In this document: piece by piece, positions 11,336 to 21,638 of the stretch
Numbering within the stretch: position 1 is the first letter of the stretch
How the letters are laid out: every line of letters begins with the position of its first letter
Assembly (NCBI GenBank): GCA_012934845.2
Contig: WNNJ02001270.1
Coordinates: 34,012-98,011 of the forward strand
From: Pomphorhynchus laevis
Taxonomy: Eukaryota; Acanthocephala; Palaeacanthocephala; Echinorhynchida; Pomphorhynchidae
Direction of reading: 5' to 3'
DNA: 64,000 nucleotides
Position numbers and translations under genes: made by a program
Notes under the pieces: model-generated
What the model was told of the DNA's origin: nothing
What the model saw: the letters and a program-made list of their open reading frames with translations, nothing else
Databases searched by the model: none

Positions 11336-11560
11336 TAAATACATATTATAAATGTAAATATCTTAATAAGCAATATAATTTTACCAAAATGTAATATTTA
11401 AATACAATATCATAATTTTATACAATTATATTTCATGCTTTGTGACATTGAAATTTTTCATGTGGAAACACTTAACCATTCACAGACTCAAGTATATAAA
11501 CAAGCGTACGAACCTGACTGTTTTGATGACGTGTGCTTACAGAGAAGTCAATAGAGAGTG
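11336..11560. other. Body of a possible SINE and AT-rich flank
   Basis: There is no gene. Bases about 11,470-11,560 lie directly 3' (minus strand) of the tRNA-like head and may be the SINE body. No A-rich tail is certain. Confidence 0.3.
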
Positions 11561-11631
11561 CATGCTCGAGGTTTGAACCCCGTACATAGAGTTTGCAATG
11601 CACACGCCTCCACCATTCGGCCACGCGGGCA
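11561..11631 (-). mobile_element. tRNA-like sequence, probable SINE head
   Basis: On the minus strand the segment starts gcccgcgtggccgaatgg, which fits a pol III A box (TRGYNNARNNG), and has gggttcaaac at 11,571-11,580, which fits a B box. The spacing is about that of a tRNA gene. The arm after the B box does not pair with the gcccgcg start, and the anticodon arm is poor, so this is not a working tRNA. A tRNA-derived SINE head or a tRNA pseudogene is the likely explanation. Confidence 0.55.
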
Positions 11632-12120
11632 ATTAGAATATTAATAAATATCACAATGTTTTCATTTTAAAGTAAAATATCAAGTATTAATTTTATAAAA
11701 TCAATTTTAAATAATTTAATTTAGTTACTTTTATCGAAAATGCCTACTTTCTAAGTATGCATTTAGCTTTAATTGATAATAAATTAAACGTTTTTGTGAT
11801 TTTTGGTATTACCGCTGTTAAATGAAATTTATAAGCTCAAAATTTTGTTTGAAAACATATGTATAATTACAATAAATTTTTGTTGTTCGCTTAATATTTG
11901 CCATAAATCTCTTGTAATTAAAAATGTTACTTTATTTATATTGCAAATATGAAATAATACACTTTTAAGTGTTCTTATTTAATAAAGATATATACATGCT
12001 ATATCTTTACATAATTTACATATTTATTCCTATGCTTACAATAAATTTACTTTAAAATATTTATATGCGAATATGTACAAGCCTTTATATTTTATTATTC
12101 CTTTGCGTAAAATCATTAAC
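11632..12120. other. AT-rich gene-free stretch
   Basis: I see nothing beyond AT-rich sequence. Confidence 0.4.
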
Positions 12121-12305
12121 AAAAATATTTATTTGATAAGAAAAATCCAATATTTTGACGGCACTACGGCACGTCATCTTCAGGGTTGTAAGTATTTGTT
12201 ACCAAGATAGTTTAAACAATCTTGATAACAAATACTTACAACCCTGAAGATGACGTGTCATAGTGCCGTTGAAATATTGGATTTTTCTAATCAAATAAAT
12301 ATTCA
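12121..12305. repeat. Long imperfect palindrome, about 90-bp arms
   Basis: The left arm (12,121-12,210) and right arm (12,218-12,305) are reverse complements with only a few mismatches around a 7-base spacer (tttaaac). The arms include caatatt--acggcacta and gtcatcttcagggttg. The structure could be a fold-back MITE or an inverted duplication made by template switching. No target-site duplication is evident. Confidence 0.85.
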
Positions 12306-13250
12306 TGTTTCCTTGCCTTTTTGTAATAATTCGGATTGTAAACGAATTTTCTCCATTAACAAAAACCAACATATTCCTTTGCAAAAACAAACATATTTTT
12401 GACAAACTCTTGAATTTTGATTTTTAGTTCTGATATTTGTAATACTATTCTGTAAAGCAGAATAGTATTAGTTAATAGAAGATTAACTTTCAAATTGAGT
12501 TACTAATGAATTACTATACAATATACATACCGTCATTTATAACGATTGCTTTATGAAGTAGATCAGCATCAACATGATGTGTAAACGTTAAACTCAAATA
12601 AGGAAATATTAATGCCTACCGTATTGACATTTGTACTAATGGTACGAATGTCGTTGTTTTATTCCCATAGCAACAATCAAGTAATTACAACATAATGTAA
12701 TTATAACTTAAATAACTTTTCAGTAAAAAAAGACTACTACTTTTTAATTCTGTTATTTGGATTTTTTAATTAAAATCATATTATTTAAGTAGTTTAAACC
12801 TGTAATAATAAATAATGTTATTTGTCGTTAATTCACTATTTTTATTTTAATATGGCAAGTGTCGTTGTAATTATATATTTTACAAATGCTTAGGTTATGA
12901 TAAAAATTGATAAAATCGATATATATATATATATATTAACTTCATAAACTTTATATTTTAATAAATCGCGTCTATAGATAAATGATGTGTGTACAAAAAT
13001 ATTTCAAATTTATAGTTTTCTACATTATCTATGTATTAAATACATATATTTTGATTATATAGTTCAAGTTAATCATCTATATTTTGTTCAAACCTATTTC
13101 AAACCAACTTTGTAATTAGGCATCCATTCAGAACGCACCTGCTTTTTAGTTCAAAATCAGAAAAAGCAAAACTTAAATTTCGACGGGATAATATTCCTGA
13201 TTTGCAATTATATGGGTCGTAATATTAGTTTATATATCACAATTTATAAA
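12306..13250. other. AT-rich gene-free stretch
   Basis: No gene is supported. A short (TA)n run lies near 12,920-12,938. Confidence 0.45.
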
Positions 13251-13254
13251 TTGA

Positions 13255-13405
13255 TATTTTTATTGACGAATAAAGAGAATGGTCAGATCAGATAACTGAG
13301 TCTACGTATTTTATAATATATATAAATAAATAATAATAAATTATATAAGATTTTATACAATTTATATTAATATCAAGTTAAAATTTAAAATTGAAATTTA
13401 AAATA
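13255..13405 (-). repeat. Dispersed AT-rich repeat copy
   Basis: The reverse complement reads gacttttattttaaattt, then acttgatattaatataaatt, then a segment with ctcagttatctgatctga. The same order appears at 37.9-38.1 kb (plus) and 38.5-38.64 kb (plus), and in part near 0.54 and 41.25 kb. This is a repeat family, perhaps an untranslated part of the Penelope-like element. Confidence 0.55.
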
Positions 13406-13734
13406 AAAGTCACTTTAAAATAAGATATCTTATCTATTCAATTAACACTGCCATCAATGTATTAAATAAATTGTTAATTAAGTAATTTCTCGTAATTAGT
13501 TGTAAATAGCAATTTGAAAGATCATACAATTATTTATATGTAATATTGAAATCGTATATTTATAGAAATCAAATATTTGAGTATAAAATAATTGTGATTT
13601 TAAATTTATTTATATTAGAATCAAGTATAAAAGCACTGATGCTAATGGCATGACAATGACATTTAAAAAATATTAAAAAAATATTTATTTTAACGTGGCA
13701 AAATGCGTGACAGCGCACACACAAACAAAAATGT

Positions 13735-13985
13735 AAATCATGTGTCGAGAAGGTGTGAACGGAGGAGGTGTTTGAATGTGAGAAAGGAGGGAGCGTGGCG
13801 GACGTCGAGAGGGAGTTGATTACAGGAGAGTAAGGCGGCGACGAGGAAGGATCGAAGACCGTAGTTGTTGGAGTAATTAGGAACGTGGAGTAAGAGGGTA
13901 TGACAGGAACGAAGCGATAGCGAGGTGGTGCGAGTATCGTCTAAGAAAGGAAGGTTGATGAACGATGGGGATCCGACAGCGATGA
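13735..13985. other. G- and A-rich island
   Basis: This 250-base strand-biased segment (ggaggaggtgtttgaatgtg, gagggagcgtggcggacg) contrasts with AT-rich flanks. All frames have stops. It resembles the composition of the segment at 1-500 and may be a decayed LINE, but no motif settles it. Confidence 0.3.
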
Positions 13986-13991
13986 GACGAT

Positions 13992-14017
13992 ATTCTTAAT
14001 ATAAAAATATTAAGAAT
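13992..14017. repeat. Short hairpin
   Basis: The words attcttaatat and atattaagaat form a perfect 11-bp stem around aaaa. Confidence 0.7.
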
Positions 14018-14984
14018 CAGCGATACTTGATCACTAAACATAATAAGCAATTTTTTATATCACATGTACGGAAATACAATTGATTGACTGTAAATATATA
14101 TTTGAGCTGGCGTTTTAAGCAATTAATTTTGTTTTTTAAAAATCAACATTAGCTTAAATATAATTTGATTAAGATATTTCATCGATCTTTTAATTTAGCT
14201 ATAATGTAGATTATGACATAAACATAATTTTAAAAGATAAGCATAATAAGTTAGATAGCTTTTTGGAAGTCGTTAAGCCTTAGACCCGATATTATGTATT
14301 TTACATGTTTCGCTTCAATTTCATTCTATTGGAAAAATTGCTATTATTTTGTACAACGGAATGTGCTAAATGAAAATATAACCTTAATGATTAGCATATT
14401 GTTCACTTGACCTCTGATAGCATTCAGTTAACTTTAGAAATTAGCTCAATCGATTAAAAAATCTAAGGAATTCTTGATAAATTCACAAATAAGTGTTGAA
14501 CTCAATTTCATTTCTCACTTTAAATATTTTGCTGCTATTTTGTTCGTTGAGAGCGACATATTAAAATGAAAGAGTATCATTGTTAAAAAATTAATAGTAA
14601 TCGATTAAATTAAATTTGTGTTTTTATTGTTTATTTTCGAAATTTGTTTTAATAATTTTGAAATTAAATTTATGACTCATCACATTTGATAGAAGTGTAA
14701 AAAATGCCAGAAATTGTTTTCCGTGACTTTCCGATAGAAACCATCGCAATAAAATTCACGTAAATATAAGTTTCTAAGAATTAACAAATAAACAGGAAAA
14801 AATTTCAAATTATAGTTACTAATTTTGATGTTTATACGACATATTTTAAATAAGCAATTTCAATCGAGTTTTGGCGTCAAAGTTCTGACATGGATAATGA
14901 GCATAAAATTACATTAGATGTAATGCAGAAGTTTGATTTCTAAAAATATTAGTGTTTAACGATGCTGCTTAAAAGATTCCAAAT
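14018..14984. other. AT-rich gene-free stretch
   Basis: No gene or repeat is visible. Confidence 0.4.
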
Positions 14985-15741
14985 TAAAAGCAAACCAACA
15001 ACAATTTCTTGACAAGAAAACAAATAATTAAAATTTTTCCCTGTCAGCCACTGGTATGGTGGTCAACCACTGGTCCGGTGTCGGGTCGTGTAGGCAGTGC
15101 ACAAACCAAACTACTCCAAACATCGCGATCCTGGGCGAAAGACCAGGTTCTCTTTCAGATAGCACAAGGCAATCTTCGACAAGTTTCGAGATTTGATCTC
15201 TCCACCTGTATCGAGGTATACTTCAAGGTCTCTTTCTAGGAAGTCCGGCCTGGAAAACATTCTGAAGAAGATGACCCTAGACATTGTAAGAACGTGTCCT
15301 AGCTACCTCAACTGACTTTCTTCGATGTGGATAAGCAGCGACTTTATTTCGAATCCATTCCGGATGACCGAATTCCTAACCTTATCTCGAAGGCTAATAC
15401 CGACGACACCGCGAAGGAACCTGATTTCGTCGCATGTATCCGAGATATTATCATTTCGGTCATAACCTAAAATTCATGACCATAGGTTAAGATAGGAACG
15501 AAGATTGCGTAGTAAATTGAAAGCTTAGCCGGAAGACTCAACTCCCGCTTCACCAAGACAGACCTGTACAAAGAACGCATTGCTGCGTTAGCTGCACAAA
15601 TCCGCTTCTCAATCTCCTTGATGCTCCTGCCGTCCCTCGAGAACAATACCCCAAGATACTTGAAATCCTCCACATCAAGAAGAACCTTTTCCCTATCCGG
15701 ATTGACATTGCAAAAAGCAATGTCAATCTAAAAGCAAGCCA
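14985..15741 (-). mobile_element. LINE-N 3' fragment with target-site duplication
   Basis: The minus strand encodes the C-terminal part of a LINE RT: MEDFKYLGVLFSRDGRS, then RICAANAAMRSLYRS and IFVPILTYGHE at 15,467-15,673. Downstream 3' sequence runs to about 14,998. The same 3' end, including a start-of-repeat word near ttcttg-caagaaaa, is found at 30.75-31.45 kb. The insertion is flanked by taaaagcaaacca (14,985-14,997) and taaaagcaagcca (15,729-15,741), a 13-base target-site duplication with one difference. At its 5' break the sequence folds back on itself: gattgacattgc is followed after aaaaa by its complement (about 15,699-15,728). The copy is severely 5'-truncated. Confidence 0.75.
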
Positions 15742-15955
15742 GTATCATTTATTTTTAGTTAAAAATAGTTATTTTTAATATTTTTTATTGTAAACTTTAA
15801 ATATGTATATTTAAATAAGCATTTATTCCTCAAGCATCCACCATTATTTCGTAATAATAAAGATTTTATAAAAAAATACAACCGTATGTGGAAATTTTTT
15901 TGTCACAAATTAGAATATATAAGCAAAAATCGAAGGATAAGTACCACATAAGGAG
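15742..15955. other. AT-rich spacer
   Basis: No feature is supported. Confidence 0.4.
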
Positions 15956-16195
15956 AGGATTCTAGCAGACGGAGGCCAGCGGTCTTATCGCATGATCTCC
16001 ATACCTCCCTTCTGTTCGAACACATCACATCCTTCAAAGCTTTGTTCTTCCAGTCTAAAGGGGCCTTTCACTGCCCGTCTTCTTAAAAGACTTACGCTTC
16101 CGAACTCCACACCGCATCCAAGACCATCGCAGGTGAGACACCTTCGGAACTTAGCAGAGTAGTTTAGTGGTACTAAGTTTGCTTTGTAGTAAGGA
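15956..16195. other. GC-richer segment downstream of the acidic-repeat ORF
   Basis: The composition looks coding-like, and a minus-strand frame (with CDGLGCGVEFGSVSLL) is open for part of it. It lies just past the stop of the ORF at 16,196-17,005. It may be the 3' part of the same locus or of an unrelated element. No family is recognised. Confidence 0.3.
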
Positions 16196-17005
16196 TTATT
16201 TTCTTTTGAATTTCCAACACGTTACTGTATCAGAAGAACAACCACAACCGGAAGCCTCAAGCCTTTTTAGAACCATTCTTTTTTCCACACTACAGCAGTA
16301 GTAATTTCCAGAATCGTTGTTGTCCTCCATAAGCGCTATAGTCGCAAGGTAGTCATTCCCATAACCGTTGCAGTCATTGCTTCTGTTATCTGATAGAACA
16401 TTAATTACACCGACAATATTAAAGGTATCTACAGTGTTAACCTCTGAACTATAAGCCCAGGTGTCCTCACAATCCTGATCACTGTCGTTTCCAGTTCTGC
16501 TATCAGTAAGAGCATCATCACACTCTTTTTCGGTTTCGATTCTGTTATCAGACAAGTCTTTAGATCGTTCATCTGCATCATCGATAGATCCCACGTCCTC
16601 TATCAGCGCTATAGTCGCAAGGTAGTCATTCCCATAACCGTTGCAGTCATTGCTTATGTTATCTGATAGAACATTAATTACACCAACGATATTAAAGGTA
16701 TCTACAGTGTCAACCTCTGAACTATAAGCCCAGGTATCCTTACAATCCTCATCACTGTCGTTTCCAGTTCTGCTATCAATAAGAGCATCATCACACTCTC
16801 TTTCGGTTTCGATTATGTTATCAGACAAGTCTTCAGATCGTTCATCTGCATCGTCGATAGATCCAACGTTAATTTCTCCATCAGGTTTCGATTTTGTTAT
16901 CAGACAAGTCTTCAGATCGTTCATCTGCATTGTCGATAGATCACACGTTAATTTCTCCATGAACATATACAGTGCCATCACTGCCCTCGATAAATACTTT
17001 ATCAC
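16196..17005 (-). CDS. Unrecognised acidic protein with 91-residue tandem repeats
   Basis: This minus-strand ORF has 269 codons. Its body is two copies of a 91-residue acidic unit with landmarks SIDDADERS-DLSDN, ECDDAL-DSRTGNDSD, DTWAYSSEV and NGYGNDYLATIAL. The DNA period is 273 bases (for example gtcgcaaggtagtcattccc at 16,341 and 16,614), so the reading frame is kept across the duplication. A third, partial repeat lies 79 bases further upstream. Since 79 is not a multiple of three, the N-terminal part of the ORF reads that repeat in another frame, which argues that the annotated start is not the true one. The C-terminus has a Cys-containing tail (YYCCSVEKR, SGCGCSSD). No domain is recognised. 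A host-gene fragment grown by tandem duplication or a repeat-borne pseudogene are both possible. Confidence 0.45.
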   Translation of the reverse strand: MIKYLSRAVMALYMFMEKLTCDLSTMQMNDLKTCLITKSKPDGEINVGSIDDADERSEDLSDNIIETERECDDALIDSRTGNDSDEDCKDTWAYSSEVDTVDTFNIVGVINVLSDNISNDCNGYGNDYLATIALIEDVGSIDDADERSKDLSDNRIETEKECDDALTDSRTGNDSDQDCEDTWAYSSEVNTVDTFNIVGVINVLSDNRSNDCNGYGNDYLATIALMEDNNDSGNYYCCSVEKRMVLKRLEASGCGCSSDTVTCWKFKRK

Positions 17006-17380
17006 AATCGTAACCTACGAACCCCTGGAAGTTGACTTCGACATGGTCAATGTAAAAAACGCAAAACACCAATCGAATTGAGAAAATCCAACAAGGAATG
17101 TTTAAGAGAGCGTACCAAGCATTCAGAAAAATCCTCTCGATCATCCACAGTATCACCCTAACGACTGTCCAGCGTTGGCCATGCCTTCAAGAACAATTCG
17201 TAATCATAATTCATTAGACCACCGTCCCCCATAGTTGTTTTTTTAAGTTACTAAGCAATCCTTTTGAAGCTCCGACGTGCACAATTTGTCGTTGTAATCA
17301 TTATTTCGTGATAATATAAAAGTAAAAGCGGGTATATTTGTATTTCAAGATTTTTTATCAACAAGCACATGTACAAATAT
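17006..17380 (-). other. Possible upstream part of the acidic-repeat locus
   Basis: On the minus strand, an ATG near 17,232 opens MGDGGLMNYDYELFLKAWP and ends in a stop after 25 codons. A second open stretch (16,941-17,156) contains FQGFVGYDCDKVFIEG. The composition is coding-like. These may be pieces of the same decayed or spliced gene as the ORF at 16,196-17,005, but no splice arrangement is convincing. Confidence 0.3.
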
Positions 17381-17873
17381 ATTTGCGGTACATCATCTCG
17401 TTTCTGAAAGCCGTAAAAAATGTGCACGTCAGAGCTATCAAAAGATTTTCATCCGAGAATCGATTTAGCTTTTTCAATGGAATTCACTGGTAATGGTAAG
17501 ATATTAAACTCATCTATTGTAAATCATGACTTAAAGGAAAGCGATTTGTTGTCTATGTTTTCAAAAGAGTCGGGGGTACTTCCCCTATTCCGAAACTTCA
17601 GAATCTAGCATTAATTTCATTTACAAAGCCTCTGGAGAGGCACAAATTATTCAACCTGTTTCTAAGAGACTTAATGAAACTATATAATAATAGAGTTATT
17701 TTCAACTCTGTACGATTCTATGAGACAACGATCAAAATTTCGTTTGTAAGCACGGACCTAATGTACGAATTTGACAGATTTTTTGCGAAAAATCTAACCC
17801 ACTTGGGTTCTTTTGAATCAAAGCCTATACAGGCGACACTAAAAATAGGCAATTTCCCCCTCAGCTTGATGAG

Positions 17874-18270
17874 GAGGACATACAGTCGTTAAAACAGATA
17901 TTTAAAATTCATTTCGTGCGTACAGTCAAATCCAAATCCGGAAAATATTTGTCCATTGCTTTCTGCAATACGGATGTTGATATAGCGAACACCCTTTCGA
18001 ACTTCGCCTCCAATCCCTTCCTGGGGTATAATCTTAAGTTCTCAATTATTGAGACATACAGTCGTTAAAAGGACTGTATGTTAGAGGACATACAGTCGTT
18101 AAAACAGGTATTTAAAATTCATTCCGTGCGTACAGTCAAATCCAAATCCGGAAAATATTTGTCCATTGCTTTCTGCAATACGGATGTTGATATAGCGAAC
18201 ACCCTTTCGAACTTTGCTTCCAATCCCTTCCTGGGGTATAATCTTAAGTTCTCAATTATTGAACAGGATG
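17874..18270 (+). repeat. 210-bp tandem duplication inside LINE-1a ORF1
   Basis: The segment starting gaggacatacagtcgttaaa occurs at 17,874 and 18,084, with about 180 bases of near-identical sequence in each. The joint carries an inverted word pair: acatacagtc (18,054-18,063) and gactgtatgt (18,072-18,081). Confidence 0.85.
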
Positions 18271-18284
18271 ACAAGACGTACCCC

Positions 18285-18570
18285 GATTGCAACGTGTGCT
18301 ACTTGTAGGGCCACTAGAGGTTGTCCTGTACTTCCAAGTGTATATGTGGGGTGTGTAGCTCGGACTGCTACACAGTCCGAGCAACTGTGTCCAACACAGT
18401 CCTACACAGTCCAACTGTGTCCTACACAGTCCGATTGCAACGTGTGCTACTTGTAGGGCCACTAGAGGTCGTCCTGTACTTCCAAGTGTATATGTGGGGT
18501 GTGTAGCTCGGACTGCTACACAGTCCGAGTCAAGTGTATATGTAAGGTGTGTAGCTCGGACTGCTGTGAC
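18285..18570 (+). repeat. 97-bp duplication over the zinc-knuckle region
   Basis: The block from gattgcaacgtgtgctactt to cacagtccgag occurs at 18,285-18,381 and 18,433-18,529, with a third partial piece at 18,531-18,570. Between the copies are repeated acacagtcc words. Confidence 0.85.
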
Positions 18571-19098
18571 AGCTTACGGAAGGTGAGAAATGCATGGCTA
18601 CCCCAGTCTGCAAAAATTGTTTTGGTAGCCATCCCGCATGGTCCAAAAGATGTAAGTTCTTCAAAGCTTATCAAAGTCCCTTCTCAAGTCCTTCACGTTC
18701 CAGTCCACCCTCTGATTATTCCGCGGTGGCTTCTGTCTCCTCACACAGAACGTCCAACAAAGATATTTTGCAGTTATTGGACTCAAATAAAAAGTTAATT
18801 TTAGCCGAGTTAGAGAGTATGATCGTTCAACTGGTTTCTGCCCTTTGTGGATCTTCAAATACGAAGTCGATGCCACTTGGAAGCATGCCTAAATCTAAGA
18901 AGCGTGGGGCTTCGGCTAAATCAGTGTCCCCACTGAAGATTGGTAAATTATTGCAGCAGAAGGTGGCCGCCTCATCTCTAGGAGATGAAGATATTGACCA
19001 GGGGGTTCCGACCCTGATCGGGGCTAGTGGTGGGAAAGGCAACCTTCCCGCACCTAGCTCTGTCTAGGTTGGCTTCCACCGTCCAACTTATCTATACA

Positions 19099-21352
19099 AT
19101 GGTGAGTAAGCCCGAGTTTTTTTCACTGAATATCCTTCAGTGGAATTCGGGAGGTGCTTCTGCCACTAGACTTTTATCTGGTAGAGACGCAGATGTTTTA
19201 GTCCTTCAGGAGACGCGGTCTAACCGTCTCCCCCAGGACATTACTCGATTTATCCCAAAGCACATTTGTTCCCACTATACTCCGTATATAACCCCTCCTC
19301 ACTCCTCTTCATCTTAAGGACTCTTGACCTTAGTTAAGTGCTCATTATGGTCCTCCCTCTGGCTAAATTACTCTTGTCCACCCGTCTTGTTTAGTAGTTT
19401 CACTCGTTAAAAACGGTAAACGCCTCAGTCTAGCCAATGTCTATATCCAGTCAGGGGAGATTCACAAGAACCGTGACCTCCTGGATGGTATTATCGATAG
19501 CGGCTATGCCATGGTACTTGGTGACTTTAACGACATAAATGGTCGTTGGATTAATGCATCACTCCGCAGAGCCAGGAACGCTTATCTTATTCACAAACCA
19601 CCGTCCCCCACCTTTCATTGCACAACAACGAATTCAGTCCTCGACTTATTACTGCTCGATAAGAGGTGGTTGTTAAAACTCTTCTGTACGGAGCAATCGC
19701 AACATCATCTGTCCACCTCTCATGATCTAATTCGCTGGCGGATAGAAGAGGATACGCTGCTTCGTAGAAGATTCCACTTTGACCCGATCAGAGTGGCTTT
19801 CTTCCAGGCAGCTATCCAACGCTTCCCCCGAATTGGTAATGAGAGTCTAACCGAATTTAATTCCTACCTATCTTCACGAGCTACCGCGTTGCTTTCGACA
19901 ATCTATAAAGGTTGCATTTTCAGTCCCACTCCGACAAAACTCAAGGTCCTAGCTAAACTACTGAACCTACCTAATCTCTCTTCGTCCGCCAGACAGAAAC
20001 TCGAATGAATACTGGCGTACCATATATTGGTAACAGCTGAGTAGGGATAGGGCGAGTATTGCTCGTTTAAATCTCTCTCAGTCTTCATTTTAGAAGATAT
20101 TCAAGAAGGAGAGATTTGGTTGTTGGAGGGATAGGGCTTTGGGTTGGATCGGTAGAATAGGCCTTGATAAAGTTTAAGAGGAGTCACTAGCCCAACACAA
20201 CTATGGAGCCACGCAATCACCACAACCAATCCTGCCCTGGGGAGACTTCAGGAGTAGAGACTTATCTGTCACAGATATTCTTAACGCCTGTGGACCTCTT
20301 CCGGGCACCTCCAAATCTGTAACTCCACTTTCTTCTTGGGTCTGTCAGCTTTTGAAGCCGATCAAAGAAGGAAGGCGGCCGTCACAATACTATTAGCCAC
20401 TCCTTCCGATGTGGCCGCCATTAATATTAGCAGAAGGATTTTTATTTCTAAAAAGTATCCGGTCTCTTGTCCTAAAGACTTGCGGCCGATTTCGATTCAA
20501 AATTCCCTCGTATCGATCTACAAGAAAGCGCTTGCGCGTAGAACCCGCGATCATCTGAGTAGGCAAAATTTAATCCCACCTGGTTTCCATGGGGTTGCCA
20601 AACGTCGCTCGGTCCATTCAGAAGTAGGTGAGGTGGAGCAGTTTTGTCGGGATAATATCCATCGTATTGTTGTGGCTGTTTTTCTTGACTTTTCTGCTGC
20701 ATTTGATCGAATCTTCATTCCTTTTGTGATCTCTTCTCTCAGGTCCCTCGGGTTGCCTGCGAGAATTGCGAATTAGGGTGAAGATATTGCTGTACACCAA
20801 GCAATTTTATTATGATGATGACCCTGATGCGCGTCAGTTCTACCCTATTATGGGTGTGCCTCAAGGTGTGTCTAGTGGTGTACGCTGATGACACCACAGC
20901 CCTGTTTACTGTTAACAGGTGCAAAGACGTAGTATCAGACATCAGCCGCTTCCTTTTAAGATAAAGACCAGTTACCCAAGTCCAACCTTGTTTTAAACTC
21001 GGCTAAATCGCAGGTTGTTGTCTTTCATGGCTCCCCTGCGACGAAGCAAAAACTTAAGAGACTAGCACTCTATGAGCTCTCCTTCATATTTGCCTCTGAA
21101 CCACACCCTACCTTCACAAGTCGAGTAAAATATCTGGGGTTCTCCATTTCGGTGAACTGGTTGGCGAAAGCCGACCTGGATAGACTCAAATATATCCTGA
21201 AGAGAGCAAGATGGGCTCTGAAACGGGCCCAGCATCTGTCGTTGAAAGGGAAAACCCAGGTGCGCCTCTGGGGGCACTTGGGCTATCTCGGGATTAGTCT
21301 TCTTTTCAATAGGACAGTCTTCTTTTCCAGAGCAAAGGCTAAGGTTTCTTAA
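19099..21352 (+). pseudogene. LINE-1a ORF2 (endonuclease-RT), broken
   Basis: The start is at 19,099 (MVSKPEFFSLNILQWNSGG). The endonuclease shows VLVLQETR near residue 35, GDFND at about 19,517, SVLDLLLLD and the SHD-type STSHDLIRW near 19,715, which matches the catalytic order of APE-like LINE endonucleases. The RT shows DLRPISI, FLDFSAAFDRI (motif A, near 20,690) and a YADDT motif C near 20,885. Relative to copy b, about 80 bases including most of motif B are deleted just before YADD, and several stops or frame changes break the frame. It cannot encode a working enzyme. Confidence 0.75.
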
Positions 21353-21638
21353 GCTCCTTTTCTTGCGTTTACCCAGCATAGTCCGCGCCGATTGAACTCT
21401 TCGGGGAGGGTGAAAGACCCCGGGTGGTTCAGTCGGAAGGCGGAGTGTTAAATCGGTTGGGGAGTTCAGATCCCGCTGGATTTGAGGCCATAAAAAGGGA
21501 TTGAAGACGGAAAGAAGTGAGAAGAGTTAAGTTTTTTTAGTTTTTGATTTTTGACTTATGTCATCTATCCTTTTAATTTTTGGGTTTTTGTATTAAAAAA
21601 ATTGTTATTATTATAATCAATCTCAATTATGGTGTAAA

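Larger units (their letters stand above)
17420..19065 (+). pseudogene. LINE-1a ORF1 (zinc-knuckle, Gag-like), broken
   Basis: The start ATG is at 17,420. The N-terminal region includes SGVLPL and a FLRDLM...NRVIFNSVRFYE segment conserved in the two sister copies (there GGVLPPIPK and FLRDF-...NRILFNSVRTF). A zinc-knuckle region follows: CKNCFGSHPAWSKRC at about 18,606 fits C-X2-C-X4-H-X5-C. ORF1 proteins of this kind bind element RNA. Two tandem duplications have damaged the gene: a 210-base period (17,874 and 18,084) and a 97-base block repeated 148 bases apart (18,285-18,381 and 18,433-18,529). In-frame stops separate at least four open pieces. The last piece (18,594-19,067) is Ser- and Lys-rich. 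Confidence 0.7.
17390..21535 (+). mobile_element. LINE-1 copy a, nearly full-length, broken
   Basis: This is a non-LTR retrotransposon of the I/Jockey superfamily by motif order: ORF1 with zinc knuckles, then ORF2 with an apurinic-type endonuclease followed by RT. It shares every part with the copies at 21.6-25.7 kb (plus) and 26.2-30.0 kb (minus). ORF1 carries internal tandem duplications, and the RT has lost about 80 bases between the PQG motif and the YADD motif relative to the sister copy. The 3' end is a short untranslated tail near 21,420-21,535, with a T-rich stretch after it. The next copy follows head to tail. No target-site duplication was found. Confidence 0.8.

Noticed and set aside
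11561-11631. Functional tRNA gene
   Set aside because: A- and B-box words are present, but the acceptor and anticodon arms do not pair properly.
12121-12305. Palindrome considered as a microRNA precursor
   Set aside because: The stem is far longer than usual and almost perfectly paired, and no conserved mature sequence is recognised.
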